DNA of 64,000 nucleotides from Aliishimia ponticola (lineage in GTDB: Bacteria; Pseudomonadota; Alphaproteobacteria; Rhodobacterales; Rhodobacteraceae), in the NCBI RefSeq assembly GCF_004803475.1, contig NZ_SRKY01000002.1, positions 923,618 through 987,617 of the forward strand, given 5' to 3'. Made by a program: the position numbers and the translations under genes. The notes beneath the pieces were generated by a model. The model did no database searches. It had not been told where the DNA came from and worked only from the letters and a program-made list of their open reading frames with translations. Below, piece by piece: positions 1-9,100 of the stretch (position 1 is the stretch's first letter; each line of letters opens with the position of its first letter).

Positions 1-1082
1 TGACGACAATACCCGAACGCAGCGAGGCTGAAACCGCGCTGGAAACTCTCAGAGAATGGGCCAAAAGGGCCAGCGCCGCCGAAATCGCTGAGCTTGACCC
101 GTCGCTGTCCGCACTATTGCCCGGCCGCAGCACTGCGCCCTATCCGGCCTTGTCGCGCAGCTATCCTGACGATTTCACGGTCGATGAGGCTTACAAGGCC
201 GGGTTGCCGGACCTTCAGAACGGCCCGTCGAGCCTGATCCGCGGGGCCAAGCGCCAAATCCAGCATGTGGGGATTTCCAATTTCCGCCTGCCGATCCGCT
301 ATGCCACCCGCGATAACGGCCCGCTGATGCTGGAAACGTCTGTCACGGGGACGGTCAGCCTTGAGGCGGAAAAGAAGGGCATCAACATGTCCCGCATCAT
401 GCGCAGCTTTTACAAGCATGCAGAGCGGGAGTTCTCCTTCGATGTGATCGACGCCGCCCTTGACGATTACAAAGCCGATCTGGGCAGCTTCGATGCCCGT
501 ATCCAGATGCGGTTCTCCTTTCCGATGAAGGTGGAAAGCCTGCGCTCTGGCCTGTCTGGTTACCAATATTACGACATCGCTCTGGAATTGGTCGAACAGG
601 CCGGGCTGCGCAAGAAGATCGTGCACCTCGACTATGTCTATTCCTCGACCTGCCCCTGTTCGCTGGAGTTGAGCGAGCATGCCCGCGCCACCCGTGGGCA
701 ACTAGCGACACCGCATTCGCAGCGCTCGGTCGCACGGATTTCCGTGGTGCTGGAAGAAGACGCGCCGTGCCTGTGGTTCGAAGATCTGATCGACGCGTGC
801 CGCCGGGCGGTGCCGACAGAGACCCAGGCCATGGTCAAACGCGAGGATGAGCAAGCCTTTGCGGAACTCAACGCGGCCAATCCGATCTTTGTAGAGGATG
901 CGGCGCGGCTCTTTTGCGCGCAATTGCTAGCCGATCATCGTGTCGGTGATTTCCGCGTGATCGCGAGCCATCAGGAAAGCCTGCACAGCCATGACGCGGT
1001 GTCAGTTTTGACCGAGGGGCCGACCTTCGCCCAGGACAGTCTGGACCCGCGCCTGTTCCAATCGCTGTTCCATATCGGGTGA
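1..1082 (+). CDS. folE2: GTP cyclohydrolase FolE2 (type IB), start just off the left edge
   Basis: Converts GTP to 7,8-dihydroneopterin triphosphate, the first step of folate synthesis, in the cytosol. The frame is open from base 3, and bases 1-2 (tg) are most simply the end of an ATG whose A lies one base outside the window. That start would give 360 residues, close to the family's usual size. The metal/catalytic cysteine segment STCPCS falls near residues 216-221, and the SHQESLHSHDA segment near the C-terminus is typical of FolE2. An internal TTG at 117 is a less likely start because family-like sequence continues upstream of it. Two later folate genes, folB and folP, lie about 14 kb downstream and are not part of this unit. 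No terminator was seen after the stop. Confidence 0.93.
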   Translation, partial: TTIPERSEAETALETLREWAKRASAAEIAELDPSLSALLPGRSTAPYPALSRSYPDDFTVDEAYKAGLPDLQNGPSSLIRGAKRQIQHVGISNFRLPIRYATRDNGPLMLETSVTGTVSLEAEKKGINMSRIMRSFYKHAEREFSFDVIDAALDDYKADLGSFDARIQMRFSFPMKVESLRSGLSGYQYYDIALELVEQAGLRKKIVHLDYVYSSTCPCSLELSEHARATRGQLATPHSQRSVARISVVLEEDAPCLWFEDLIDACRRAVPTETQAMVKREDEQAFAELNAANPIFVEDAARLFCAQLLADHRVGDFRVIASHQESLHSHDAVSVLTEGPTFAQDSLDPRLFQSLFHIG

Positions 1083-1200
1083 TTTACGCCTGATTTCGCC
1101 GGAATTGCTGCGGTGCGGCAATTTTTCCTTCTGCTTTGCAGCGAGACCTGATATGCACGGTTGCAGATCAAGGTTTCGCCGAGAAACAGGAGTTTGAGCG

Positions 1201-2082
1201 ATGTCTGGACTGACCGAAATCATGCTGACGCAGTATAAATCTGGCGCGGTGATGGGCGCGCTTGCAACCAAGATGTTGGAGCAGGGGCTGCGCCAGCAAC
1301 ATGCGATGACGCGGATGATGGTGCAGGCGGTCGAAGGGCAAATTCGACTGACGCAAACCCTGATGGACGTTCCGGTCCGGGTGACGATGGCGGAGACCGC
1401 CGTATCCTCGGTAGCGACGCCTGTCGCCAAGCCCGCGGCCAAACCCGCCGCCAAGCCCGTCGCCAAACCCGCCGCCAAGCCAGCGGCGAAGAAAGCCGCT
1501 AAACCAGTCGCGAACAAGGCCGCCAAGCCTGCGCCGCGCAAGAGTGCGGCTGCCAAGCCTGCTGCGAAACCGGCGGCTCCGAAGAAGGCGGCGGTCAAGG
1601 CCAGCCCGGCGAAACCAGCGGCTGCGAAACCGGTGGCCGCGAAACCGGCTTTGGCCAAAACCGCTGCGAAACCGGTGGCCAAGCCTGCGCCGAAAGTTGA
1701 AGCGAAACCTGCGCCGAAAGCCGAAGCCGCGCCGAAACCGGCCGTGAAGGCGGCTGCCAAACCTGCGGCGAAGCCAGCGACCAAAGCGAAGGCTGCACCC
1801 AAGCCCGCTGCCAAAGCCGCACCGAAACCTGCTGCAAAGCCTGCCCCCAAGCCGGTCGAAGCCGCAGCCAAGCCAACAGCTAAGCCCACACCAAAAGCCG
1901 CGTCAAAACCCGCGCCCGCGACCAAAGCGGAGGTTGCCAAACCGGCAGCGCCCGCGCCGACGCCCGCCGCCGCGGCTGCCCCGAAACCCGCCAGCGGCGC
2001 AGACGCGGCCCAGAACGCGCGCAAGCCCCGGTCGCCTTCCATGCCGCCGCAAATGCCGGAACGGCTGAAGTCCGACAGCTGA
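1201..2082 (+). CDS. Lysine/alanine/proline repeat protein with a short N-terminal helical domain
   Basis: Function not recognised. The first 65 or so residues look like an ordinary folded or amphipathic segment (MSGLTEIMLTQYKSGAVMG onward). From about residue 75 to 275 the protein is almost entirely AKPAAKP-type repeats, strongly basic and certainly disordered, resembling bacterial histone H1-like tails. The start ATG has an AGGAG ribosome-binding site seven bases upstream. No signal peptide or membrane segment is visible. The repeat invites nucleic-acid or polyphosphate binding, or a granule-coating (phasin-like) role through the N-terminal part, but neither can be shown here. Repeat copy number is likely to vary between strains. 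Confidence 0.75.
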   Translation: MSGLTEIMLTQYKSGAVMGALATKMLEQGLRQQHAMTRMMVQAVEGQIRLTQTLMDVPVRVTMAETAVSSVATPVAKPAAKPAAKPVAKPAAKPAAKKAAKPVANKAAKPAPRKSAAAKPAAKPAAPKKAAVKASPAKPAAAKPVAAKPALAKTAAKPVAKPAPKVEAKPAPKAEAAPKPAVKAAAKPAAKPATKAKAAPKPAAKAAPKPAAKPAPKPVEAAAKPTAKPTPKAASKPAPATKAEVAKPAAPAPTPAAAAAPKPASGADAAQNARKPRSPSMPPQMPERLKSDS

Positions 2083-2123
2083 GCGCTTGACAGTCGCGGC
2101 GGGGCAGATCAACCCTGCGCTTC

Positions 2124-3572
2124 ATGGTAGATTTGCGCCCCGTCGGATATGTTATCGGTCTTTTGTTGACCGTTCTTGGGGCAACCATGTTGCTGCCCCT
2201 GCTGGTGGATGTGGCCGAAGGGCTGGGGCACTGGCCTGTCTTCATGCAATCCGCCGCGCTGACCATGCTGATCGGCGGCTTTCTGGCACTTAGCTGTGCC
2301 AATGGTGTCCGCGAGGGGCTGACGCTTCAGGAAACCTTCCTGCTTGTTACCTCGGTCTGGCTGTTCCTGCCGATTTTCGGCGCGCTGCCTTTCCTGCTGG
2401 GTGAGACAGCCTCCGCCCCCGTTGACGCGTTTTTCGAGGCAATGTCGGCGTTGACCACCACCGGATCGACCGTGCTGACTGGAATCGAGCATCTGCCCAA
2501 GGGCTTGCTGCTGTGGCGCGGCATCATGCAATGGCTGGGCGGCGTCGGGATCATCGTCTTCGCCATGGTGTTCCTGCCAGAGCTTCGGGTCGGCGGGATG
2601 CAGATCTTCCGGTCGGAAGCCTTTGACACGATGGGAAAAATCCTGCCGCGTGCGACGGAAATCGCCTCGCGCATCTCGGTCATCTATGTGTCAATGACGC
2701 TGACCTGCATCTTTTGCTACCTCGCCACCGGGCTCAATGCGTTCGACGCGACGGTGCATGCGATGACCACCGTATCGACGGGCGGCATGGCCAATAGCGA
2801 CGCGTCTTTTTCTGCCTATTCAGTGCCGACGCTGGTCGTGGCCTGCGTCTTTATGGTGCTGTCGGCCTTTCCATTCGTGCGCTTCGTGCAGCTTCTGGGC
2901 GGCCATGCGGAGCCGCTGCTGCGTGACAGTCAAATCCGTGTCTTTCTGATGATCCTTGCGGTCGTGGTGGTGTTCCTGTTGCTGGCAACATGGACCAGCA
3001 CCTATGACTATGACCGGCCGACGGTCATGCAGGCGATCTTCAACGTGATTTCGATCACCACCGGCACCGGCTATGCCAGTGCGGATTACATGCGGTGGGG
3101 GCCGCTGGCGGTGATGGTGTTCTTCTTCGTCGGCCTGATCGGTGGCTGCGCGGGGTCGACCTCCTGCTCGATCAAGGTGTTCCGCTACCAGATCCTGTTC
3201 GCCTCCATCCGTTCGCAATTGCGCCGCATCCGCACGCCGCATGGCATCTTCACCCCACGGTTCGAAGGCCGCACCGTGGGCGAGGATGTCCTAAGCTCGG
3301 TCATGTCGTTCTTCATGTTCTTCGTTCTCACGCTGGGCATCGTCGCCGTGGCGCTGGGGCTGACGGGGCTGGATTTCATCACCTCTGTCTCCGGGGCGGC
3401 GACGGCGGTGGCCAATGTCGGCCCCGGACTCGGACAGGAAATCGGCCCTGCGGGCAATTTCGCCGGGCTGAATGACACCGCGAAGTGGATTCTCTGCTTT
3501 GCGATGCTGATCGGACGGTTGGAGCTTTTGGCCGTCTACGTCATCTTTACGGTACAATTCTGGAGAGCCTGA
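2124..3572 (+). CDS. trkH: TrkH-family potassium uptake protein
   Basis: Integral membrane subunit of the Trk/Ktr potassium uptake system; it forms the pore and works with the cytoplasmic TrkA regulator, which is not in this window. At 482 residues it has normal length. All four pore-loop signatures can be read: TTTGSTVL near residues 110-117, TTVSTGGMAN near 213-222, TTGTGYAS near 311-319 and NVGPGLG near 431-437, separated by hydrophobic helices. The stop codon overlaps the start of the following thiamine-diphosphate enzyme (TGATG), so the two are probably co-transcribed although no functional link is obvious. Confidence 0.93.
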   Translation: MVDLRPVGYVIGLLLTVLGATMLLPLLVDVAEGLGHWPVFMQSAALTMLIGGFLALSCANGVREGLTLQETFLLVTSVWLFLPIFGALPFLLGETASAPVDAFFEAMSALTTTGSTVLTGIEHLPKGLLLWRGIMQWLGGVGIIVFAMVFLPELRVGGMQIFRSEAFDTMGKILPRATEIASRISVIYVSMTLTCIFCYLATGLNAFDATVHAMTTVSTGGMANSDASFSAYSVPTLVVACVFMVLSAFPFVRFVQLLGGHAEPLLRDSQIRVFLMILAVVVVFLLLATWTSTYDYDRPTVMQAIFNVISITTGTGYASADYMRWGPLAVMVFFFVGLIGGCAGSTSCSIKVFRYQILFASIRSQLRRIRTPHGIFTPRFEGRTVGEDVLSSVMSFFMFFVLTLGIVAVALGLTGLDFITSVSGAATAVANVGPGLGQEIGPAGNFAGLNDTAKWILCFAMLIGRLELLAVYVIFTVQFWRA

Positions 3573-5170
3573 TGAACCGCCCACTTGGCGCACAGATTTC
3601 CCACATGCTCAAAGCGCGTGGGGTCAGCCACATCTTCGGTATTCCGGGGGTGCATAATCAGGAAATGTATCGCGGCATTGAAGAGGCCGGGCTGGTGCAT
3701 GTTCTGGCGCGTCACGAACAAGGCGCGGGATTCATGGCCGATGGCTATGCGCGGGCCACGGGCAAGCCGGGGGTGGCCTATGTGATCACCGGGCCGGGCC
3801 TGTGCAACATCATGACACCGATGGGGCAAGCCTATAGCGACAGCGTGCCGGTTCTGGTGATTTCATCCTGCTTGCCGGATGTAACGGGCATTCGCGGGCA
3901 GTTGCACCAGATGAAGGATCAACGCATCGCGGGGGCAGCGGTCTGCGATTGGTCGGAAGAAGCGCGGGACGCGGCCACGGCCTATGCGTTGGTGGATCGC
4001 GCGCTGATGGAGTTTGGAACAGGGCGCCAGCGGCCCAAGCATATTCAGGTGACAATCCCCGCGCTGGAAGGGTTGGCCGACGCCGCGCGCGCACCTGCGC
4101 GCGATGGGCAGCGTCCGGTCGCCGCGCAGATTTCGGCGGATCAGGTGGCGTCGGTGGCAGAGGCTCTGGCACAGGCGCGCCGACCGCTATTCCTTTTGGG
4201 CGGTGGTCTGGCGCGTGGCATGGCGCAGGCCGATCTGGGCCATGTGTTGCAAAGGTTCGGGGCGGCGGCGCTGACCTCATATGCCGGGCGCGGTCTGGTG
4301 GCACCCGATTATCCCCTGTCGTTGGGCGCGGGTTTGGCCCGGCCCGGCAGTGCCGAGGTTCTGGCGCAAAGCGATTGCGTGGTGGTGATCGGTTGCGATC
4401 TGGCCCAGGTCGATCTGTGGCGGGACGATGCCGGCACGCCGCCGGGCAAGACCATCCACGTCAATATCGACCCGGAGGTTTTGGCCCGCGCGCATCCTGC
4501 CGACACGCGGTTCCTGTGCGATGGGGCCGATTTCCTTGCCATGCTCGGGGCAGGGGGTACAGGCGCTCATCGTTCTGAATGGACGGCGGATGACGTCGCC
4601 GCGATCCGTGGCCGCTGGCGCGCGGAAGTAGAGGCCGAGCGCCCCGGCATTCTGCCCGTGGTCGATGCGCTCCGCGATTGCCTGCCCGGCGGCACGATGA
4701 TCTATTCCGACATGACCCAATTCGCCTATGCCGCGAAGGAGGTCTGGGACATGGACCGCCCCGGCCATTGGCACCACCCGACGGGGTTCGGCACGCTTGG
4801 CTATGCGACACCGGCGGCGATCGGCGGGGCGGTGGCGCGGCCGGGGAAGCCGACCATGGCGATCATCGGGGATTATGGCTTTCAGTACACCGTTCAGGAA
4901 CTGGCGACGGCGGTCGAACTGGAACTGAGCCTGCCGATCTTTCTGTGGGACAATGGCAAGCTGGGCGAGATCGAAGACAGCATGGTTGGCGCGCAAATCG
5001 CGCCGAACGCGGTGCATCAGCGCAACCCGGATTTCGTCAAGCTGGCCGAAGCATATGGCGCGCGCTCTGCCGCGCCGCAGACATTGGACGCCATGCAAGA
5101 GGCCGTGCGCGCAGCGTTCGACGCGCCCGTGCCCACCTTGATCCGGGTCACGCCGGGGATCGCGGAATAG
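3572..5170 (+). CDS. Thiamine-diphosphate-dependent decarboxylase of the acetolactate synthase superfamily
   Basis: A 532-residue three-domain ThDP enzyme. The N-terminal Pyr domain carries the catalytic glutamate (ARHEQGAGFMADGYA, E49), a central domain is Rossmann-like, and the C-terminal PP domain has the ThDP/Mg motif starting GDYGFQ near residue 433 and closing at DNGK. The ATG at 3572 overlaps the trkH stop; an upstream in-frame start at 3485 would lie inside trkH and is rejected. The closest remembered annotation in Rhodobacteraceae is 5-guanidino-2-oxopentanoate decarboxylase (arginine transaminase pathway). Substrate cannot be fixed from sequence. It is not placed with ilvH or ilvC, which argues against a biosynthetic IlvB role. 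Confidence 0.75.
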   Translation: MNRPLGAQISHMLKARGVSHIFGIPGVHNQEMYRGIEEAGLVHVLARHEQGAGFMADGYARATGKPGVAYVITGPGLCNIMTPMGQAYSDSVPVLVISSCLPDVTGIRGQLHQMKDQRIAGAAVCDWSEEARDAATAYALVDRALMEFGTGRQRPKHIQVTIPALEGLADAARAPARDGQRPVAAQISADQVASVAEALAQARRPLFLLGGGLARGMAQADLGHVLQRFGAAALTSYAGRGLVAPDYPLSLGAGLARPGSAEVLAQSDCVVVIGCDLAQVDLWRDDAGTPPGKTIHVNIDPEVLARAHPADTRFLCDGADFLAMLGAGGTGAHRSEWTADDVAAIRGRWRAEVEAERPGILPVVDALRDCLPGGTMIYSDMTQFAYAAKEVWDMDRPGHWHHPTGFGTLGYATPAAIGGAVARPGKPTMAIIGDYGFQYTVQELATAVELELSLPIFLWDNGKLGEIEDSMVGAQIAPNAVHQRNPDFVKLAEAYGARSAAPQTLDAMQEAVRAAFDAPVPTLIRVTPGIAE

Positions 5171-5209
5171 GCGCAGCCCCGTCGGCAAGCAATCTGCGGC
5201 GCTGGGCGC

Positions 5210-6994
5210 TTAGTCTTCCCAGCAGCTGACCAGAACGGTCATGTCGCGGGCTTGCGCTGTGATGTCCTCGGGGGCCATGACGCGGCCTGCATCGCCCGTC
5301 TGCGAGGCGATGCCGCTTTGGCTCAGCAGGGATTGCACAACCCTGGCATCGGCGGCGAATTGTACATCGGCGGGCAGCTGGCGATCCGATCCCGCGCGCG
5401 GCAGCAGAACGCCCAGAACGCCGCCTGTCTCGTCAAAGACCGGGCCGCCGACATCGCCCTCGAAACTATCGAGAGCAAGGCGCGTCAGGTCTTCTTCGCC
5501 GCGCAGGCCGCGCAGGTCGGACAATTGCCCAAAGGTCAGTGTCGCCACTTCCAGCACCCCTCCATAGGAAAAGCCGGAAACCGCAACATCGGAATTCAGC
5601 CGCGGCGCCGTGCCGGAGAACCGGGCCACCGCGCGCGGGGCAAGGGCCGTGGTCGGCGTCAGCACGGTGATGCCAGTGGCGTCATCCTGCGCGGCGATAC
5701 TGGCCTCTGTCTCTTCGTCGATCGTGATGCGGGCGCAGCCTGCCACGGCCTCTGTCGCGGTGACGACGGTGCCATTGGTATTCACGAAAAAGCCCGAGCG
5801 GGTCAGTTTCGGTTTGCGGATCTTCAGGCCAGACACGAGGTCGACGGCTTGCTGTGCGCTGTCGCTCCAGCTTGGGTCGAGAACCCCACTCAGCCGGGTG
5901 AAGCTGCTGCGCATTTCGTCCAGCATCCGGGTGCGGCGTTCTTCGTCACCGGTGGGCCAGACAAGGGTGAAGCCCTTGATCTCGCCGTTTTGCAGGCGGG
6001 CCTCGGTATAGCTGATCATCTTCGCGTTCTGCCCGACCAGCGTGAAGCTGTCGCGCCCGCGTTCGCGGTCGCCCTCCAGCGGGACGATCTCAAGTGTCTG
6101 CATGATGTCGTACAGACCGTAAAGCGTGTTGCGGTCCCCGGCCTGCGAGATCAGCAGCACCTGCGCAGGAATGTCGCCGGTCGCGTCATATTGCGAGAAC
6201 GGGTAATCGTGGCGGCTGAAGGCGACGACCTCGGTCGGGATTTTCATCTCAATGCCCGCAGCATCGTCGCGCACCACTTGCAGGCCAAGGCCGTCCAGCA
6301 CCGCGTTATATTGGCGGAACAGCTCCTGGCGTTGCAGCGTCGTCAGAATGCCAGTCACTTCAAAGCCGTTCGCCTCTTGCCACGCAGCCATGGAGTTGCG
6401 CGTGCCGCGCCCGAACAGGCCATCGACGGTCGAGTTATAGAACCCTGCCGATTTCAGCGCGACTTGCAACGCGCGGCGCGCGTCCCGGTCCAGCGCCTGT
6501 TCGGCGCGGCGCGCCTCTGCCGGGGTTTCGTCGGCGGGCTGCGGGGTCGGTTCTGGTTCAGCGGTTGCGGTGTCGGTGGTCGCGGTTTCCGGCGTCGCGG
6601 GGGTGGGGGCCGCTGTCTCCGGCAGGTCGGCCAGCGTTCCGTTGTTCAGGATATCCGCACCGGCGGGATAGAATTGCTGCCGAAAATCGGAGGACAGCGC
6701 GATATAGCTGTCGCGCGGGATCTCGCCTTCGCTGCGGTAGACGCGCAGCACCTGTTCGGCGTCGATCCGGCGATAGGGGCCAAGCGCTATCCCGTACCAG
6801 CCGCCGCCCAAGGCGAACCCGTTGACGTCCTCAAGCCGCGTGCCAAAGGCCTGTGCCCGCTCTTGCGCGGTGGCCAGCGACGGATGCGCCTCGATCTGGA
6901 CCCAGACGACGTCATTGGCCGATTGCGCCACAGCGGACAGCGTCCAGGACACCAGAAAAGTCAGGGTTGCGATCAGCAGCCACGGTTTACGCAT
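5210..6994 (-). CDS. Secreted SPOR / peptidoglycan-binding protein with a degenerate trypsin-like domain
   Basis: A 594-residue exported protein. The start at 6994 gives a clean signal peptide (basic MRKPW, a hydrophobic stretch, cleavage after AVAQS); a longer open frame upstream to 7180 runs into the glyQ start region and is rejected. After the signal comes a SPOR-like segment (residues about 30-80), an acidic/proline/threonine linker, a peptidoglycan-binding-1 segment near 165-225, and a trypsin-like fold near 395-560. In that fold the usual GNSGGP serine is valine (GDVGGP, V515) and the TNAHVV histidine position is glutamate (TATEAV, E415), so proteolysis looks lost. A cell-wall-associated scaffolding role is inferred. 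It is divergent from glyQ. Confidence 0.75.
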   Translation of the reverse strand: MRKPWLLIATLTFLVSWTLSAVAQSANDVVWVQIEAHPSLATAQERAQAFGTRLEDVNGFALGGGWYGIALGPYRRIDAEQVLRVYRSEGEIPRDSYIALSSDFRQQFYPAGADILNNGTLADLPETAAPTPATPETATTDTATAEPEPTPQPADETPAEARRAEQALDRDARRALQVALKSAGFYNSTVDGLFGRGTRNSMAAWQEANGFEVTGILTTLQRQELFRQYNAVLDGLGLQVVRDDAAGIEMKIPTEVVAFSRHDYPFSQYDATGDIPAQVLLISQAGDRNTLYGLYDIMQTLEIVPLEGDRERGRDSFTLVGQNAKMISYTEARLQNGEIKGFTLVWPTGDEERRTRMLDEMRSSFTRLSGVLDPSWSDSAQQAVDLVSGLKIRKPKLTRSGFFVNTNGTVVTATEAVAGCARITIDEETEASIAAQDDATGITVLTPTTALAPRAVARFSGTAPRLNSDVAVSGFSYGGVLEVATLTFGQLSDLRGLRGEEDLTRLALDSFEGDVGGPVFDETGGVLGVLLPRAGSDRQLPADVQFAADARVVQSLLSQSGIASQTGDAGRVMAPEDITAQARDMTVLVSCWED

Positions 6995-7160
6995 GTTGGG
7001 TAACGCCTTTGGAAACTTCATGTTTTTTCTGGCGCACAGATAAGCAGGTTTCCGCCGTGTTTTCCATGGGGGAAAACCTGTCCTCTCGCTGGTGTGACGC
7101 AATTGACCCTGCGCGCGGCAGGGCCTAGGTAGGGCGCGCAAAAAGACGGGAAATACCGCC

Positions 7161-8099
7161 ATGTCCGAGACTTCTCCCAAGTCCTTTCAGGAAATCATCC
7201 TGCGCCTTCAGACCTACTGGGCTGCCAAAGGTTGCGCGGTGTTGCAGCCATACGACATGGAGGTCGGCGCGGGCACCTTCCATCCGGCCACCACGTTGCG
7301 CAGCCTTGGCTCGCGCCCTTGGGCGGCGGCCTATGTGCAGCCCTCGCGGCGTCCCACCGATGGGCGCTACGGCGAGAACCCCAACCGGTTGCAGCACTAT
7401 TACCAGTACCAGGTTCTGATCAAACCCAGCCCGCCGAACCTGCAAGAGCTGTATCTTGGCAGCCTTGAGGCGATCGGCATCGATATGGAGATGCATGACA
7501 TCCGCTTTGTCGAGGATGACTGGGAAAGCCCGACGCTGGGTGCGTGGGGGCTGGGCTGGGAGGTCTGGTGCGACGGGATGGAAGTCAGCCAGTTCACCTA
7601 TTTCCAACAGGTCGGCGGGCATGATTGCCACCCGGTCTCGGGCGAGCTGACTTACGGGTTGGAACGTCTGGCCATGTATGTGCTGGGCATCGATCACGTG
7701 ATGGACATGCCGTTCAATGATCCGCAAACGCCGATCCCGCTGAAATATGGCGACATCTTCTTCCAGACAGAGCAGGAATATGCGCGCTGGAACTTCGATA
7801 CCGCGAATACAGAGGTGCTGTTGCGCCACTTCGAAGAGGCGGAGGCGGAGTGCCGGACCATCCTCGATCAAGAGGCGGTGGACCCCAAGACGGGCAAACG
7901 CATCATCATGGCGCATCCGGCCTATGATCAGTGCATCAAGGCGTCCCACATCTTTAACCTGCTGGACGCGCGCGGCGTGATCTCCGTCACCGAGCGGCAG
8001 TCCTATATCGGGCGGGTGCGGACGTTGGCCAAGCTGTGCGCCGACGCCTTCGTGCAGACCGAAGCGGGCGGCTGGACCGCGCAAGAGGCGGGCGCATGA
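7161..8099 (+). CDS. glyQ: Glycyl-tRNA synthetase alpha subunit
   Basis: Catalytic subunit of the bacterial alpha2beta2 glycyl-tRNA synthetase, which charges tRNA-Gly in the cytosol. The 312-residue product carries family-diagnostic blocks: [17 protein letters not shown] at the N-terminus, [20 protein letters not shown], and [19 protein letters not shown]. The stop overlaps the ATG of the next small ORF (ATGA). It heads a tight five-gene run in which glyS is three genes downstream rather than adjacent. Confidence 0.97.
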   Translation: MSETSPKSFQEIILRLQTYWAAKGCAVLQPYDMEVGAGTFHPATTLRSLGSRPWAAAYVQPSRRPTDGRYGENPNRLQHYYQYQVLIKPSPPNLQELYLGSLEAIGIDMEMHDIRFVEDDWESPTLGAWGLGWEVWCDGMEVSQFTYFQQVGGHDCHPVSGELTYGLERLAMYVLGIDHVMDMPFNDPQTPIPLKYGDIFFQTEQEYARWNFDTANTEVLLRHFEEAEAECRTILDQEAVDPKTGKRIIMAHPAYDQCIKASHIFNLLDARGVISVTERQSYIGRVRTLAKLCADAFVQTEAGGWTAQEAGA

Positions 8100-8569
8100 T
8101 CTCTATCGGGTTCCGTGGTTTCACCAGATGGGAAACCCAGCTTGGCCATGCGGCGGGCGGACCTGCGACGTCGCGGCCCTGTGTCGTGGCCGAAGCGCTG
8201 TCCGATCTGTGGGATGGCCACCCGCATGAGGAAATGGACGCGATCTTAAACATGAACGAAATCGCGGCAGAGGTCGTGGTCTATGGCGAAGACCTTCAGG
8301 TCGATGAACCAAAGGGCACCGCGATCCTCTATTGGGACTATTTCGACCGGCTCAAGAAAGTCGTGGGCTTCGCACCTGCGAATGAGCCGTTCATGGCACA
8401 TCTGCGCGAGGCCGATCACCGCAACTGGACGCTGCGGCTTGGGTTCGACCGCGATTGGGAAAGCCTGATCAAGGGCGACGCGGATAATTTCGAGGACGGG
8501 CGCGGCCATCCGGCGCGGATCGTGCGCGGTGCCAGCGTGTTGATGGTTCAGGGCGAGGGTGAGCAATAG
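8096..8569 (+). CDS. Conserved small protein between glyQ and glyS, function unknown
   Basis: Function not recognised. The 157-residue product is acidic, soluble-looking and has no signal peptide. I chose the ATG at 8096 because it overlaps the glyQ stop by four bases, a translational-coupling arrangement; a longer frame starting at 8036 would lie inside glyQ. The gap to the next gene is 3 bp. The position inside the glyQ-glyS transcription unit suggests co-expression with translation genes, but no motif supports a role in tRNA charging. Confidence 0.8.
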   Translation: MISIGFRGFTRWETQLGHAAGGPATSRPCVVAEALSDLWDGHPHEEMDAILNMNEIAAEVVVYGEDLQVDEPKGTAILYWDYFDRLKKVVGFAPANEPFMAHLREADHRNWTLRLGFDRDWESLIKGDADNFEDGRGHPARIVRGASVLMVQGEGEQ

Positions 8570-8572
8570 GTC

Positions 8573-9100
8573 ATGCGCGTCAGCGGTAAATTCGTGGGGA
8601 TTGTCATCTTGTTGTCCGGTCTGATCGCGGGGGCGTCCCTATATTATCTTCAGGTCTACGGCTTTTATGCCGCCGTGCCCGCGCCGCAGGGCGGGGTGCA
8701 GCTTGTCAGCGTGGTCAGCGACGCGCCCGAGGAAATTCCGGTCAGCGGGTTCGAAGCGATTGATGCCGACAGCTCTCCGATCCGGTATCGCGCGTGCTTT
8801 CAGACCGATCTCAGCCTTGCGATGCTGACCGAAACCTATGTGGGCCTTGATGCGCCCGCACCACGCAATGCGCCGTACTGGTTCGATTGCTTCGATGCCG
8901 AAAACATCGGGGCGGAACTGGAAGCGGGCACCATGCTGGCCTTTCTGGGCCGCAAGAACATTCACTATGGCGTCGACCAGATCGTTGCGATCTCGGACGA
9001 TGGCCGGGGATACATCTGGCACGAGCTGAACGCTTGTGGCGAAAAAGCCTATGACGGCACGGTGGTGGGCGAGGAATGCCCGCCTCTGGAAAGGAACTAA
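8573..9100 (+). CDS. DUF6446-type membrane-anchored protein
   Basis: A 175-residue protein with one N-terminal hydrophobic helix (residues about 7-28), probably an uncleaved anchor, followed by an extracytoplasmic domain with four cysteines (C80, C103, C151, C165 approximately) that could form disulfides. It matches my recollection of the DUF6446 family, which sits between glyQ and glyS in Rhodobacteraceae; the family has no established function. The stop directly abuts the glyS ATG, and the ribosome-binding site for glyS (GGAAAGGA) lies inside its last codons. Confidence 0.78.
   Translation: MRVSGKFVGIVILLSGLIAGASLYYLQVYGFYAAVPAPQGGVQLVSVVSDAPEEIPVSGFEAIDADSSPIRYRACFQTDLSLAMLTETYVGLDAPAPRNAPYWFDCFDAENIGAELEAGTMLAFLGRKNIHYGVDQIVAISDDGRGYIWHELNACGEKAYDGTVVGEECPPLERN

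Noticed and set aside
1420..1990. Dense short repeats that could suggest a CRISPR-like or satellite array
   Set aside because: The period is codon-based (AAACCCGCC-like units) with no unique spacers; it is coding repeat.
1002..2042. A 346-codon minus-strand frame rich in Ala/Gly/Leu
   Set aside because: It is the complement of the AKP repeat gene; its repetitive translation is a by-product of that repeat, and the plus-strand gene has the AGGAG site.
3572..5170. Biosynthetic acetolactate synthase IlvB
   Set aside because: No IlvH partner is adjacent, ilvC is 16 kb away, and the sequence looks closer to catabolic ThDP decarboxylases.
7081..7160. A glycine riboswitch or T-box before glyQ
   Set aside because: The spacer is only about 80 bases past the divergent region and shows no riboswitch core or T-box sequence.
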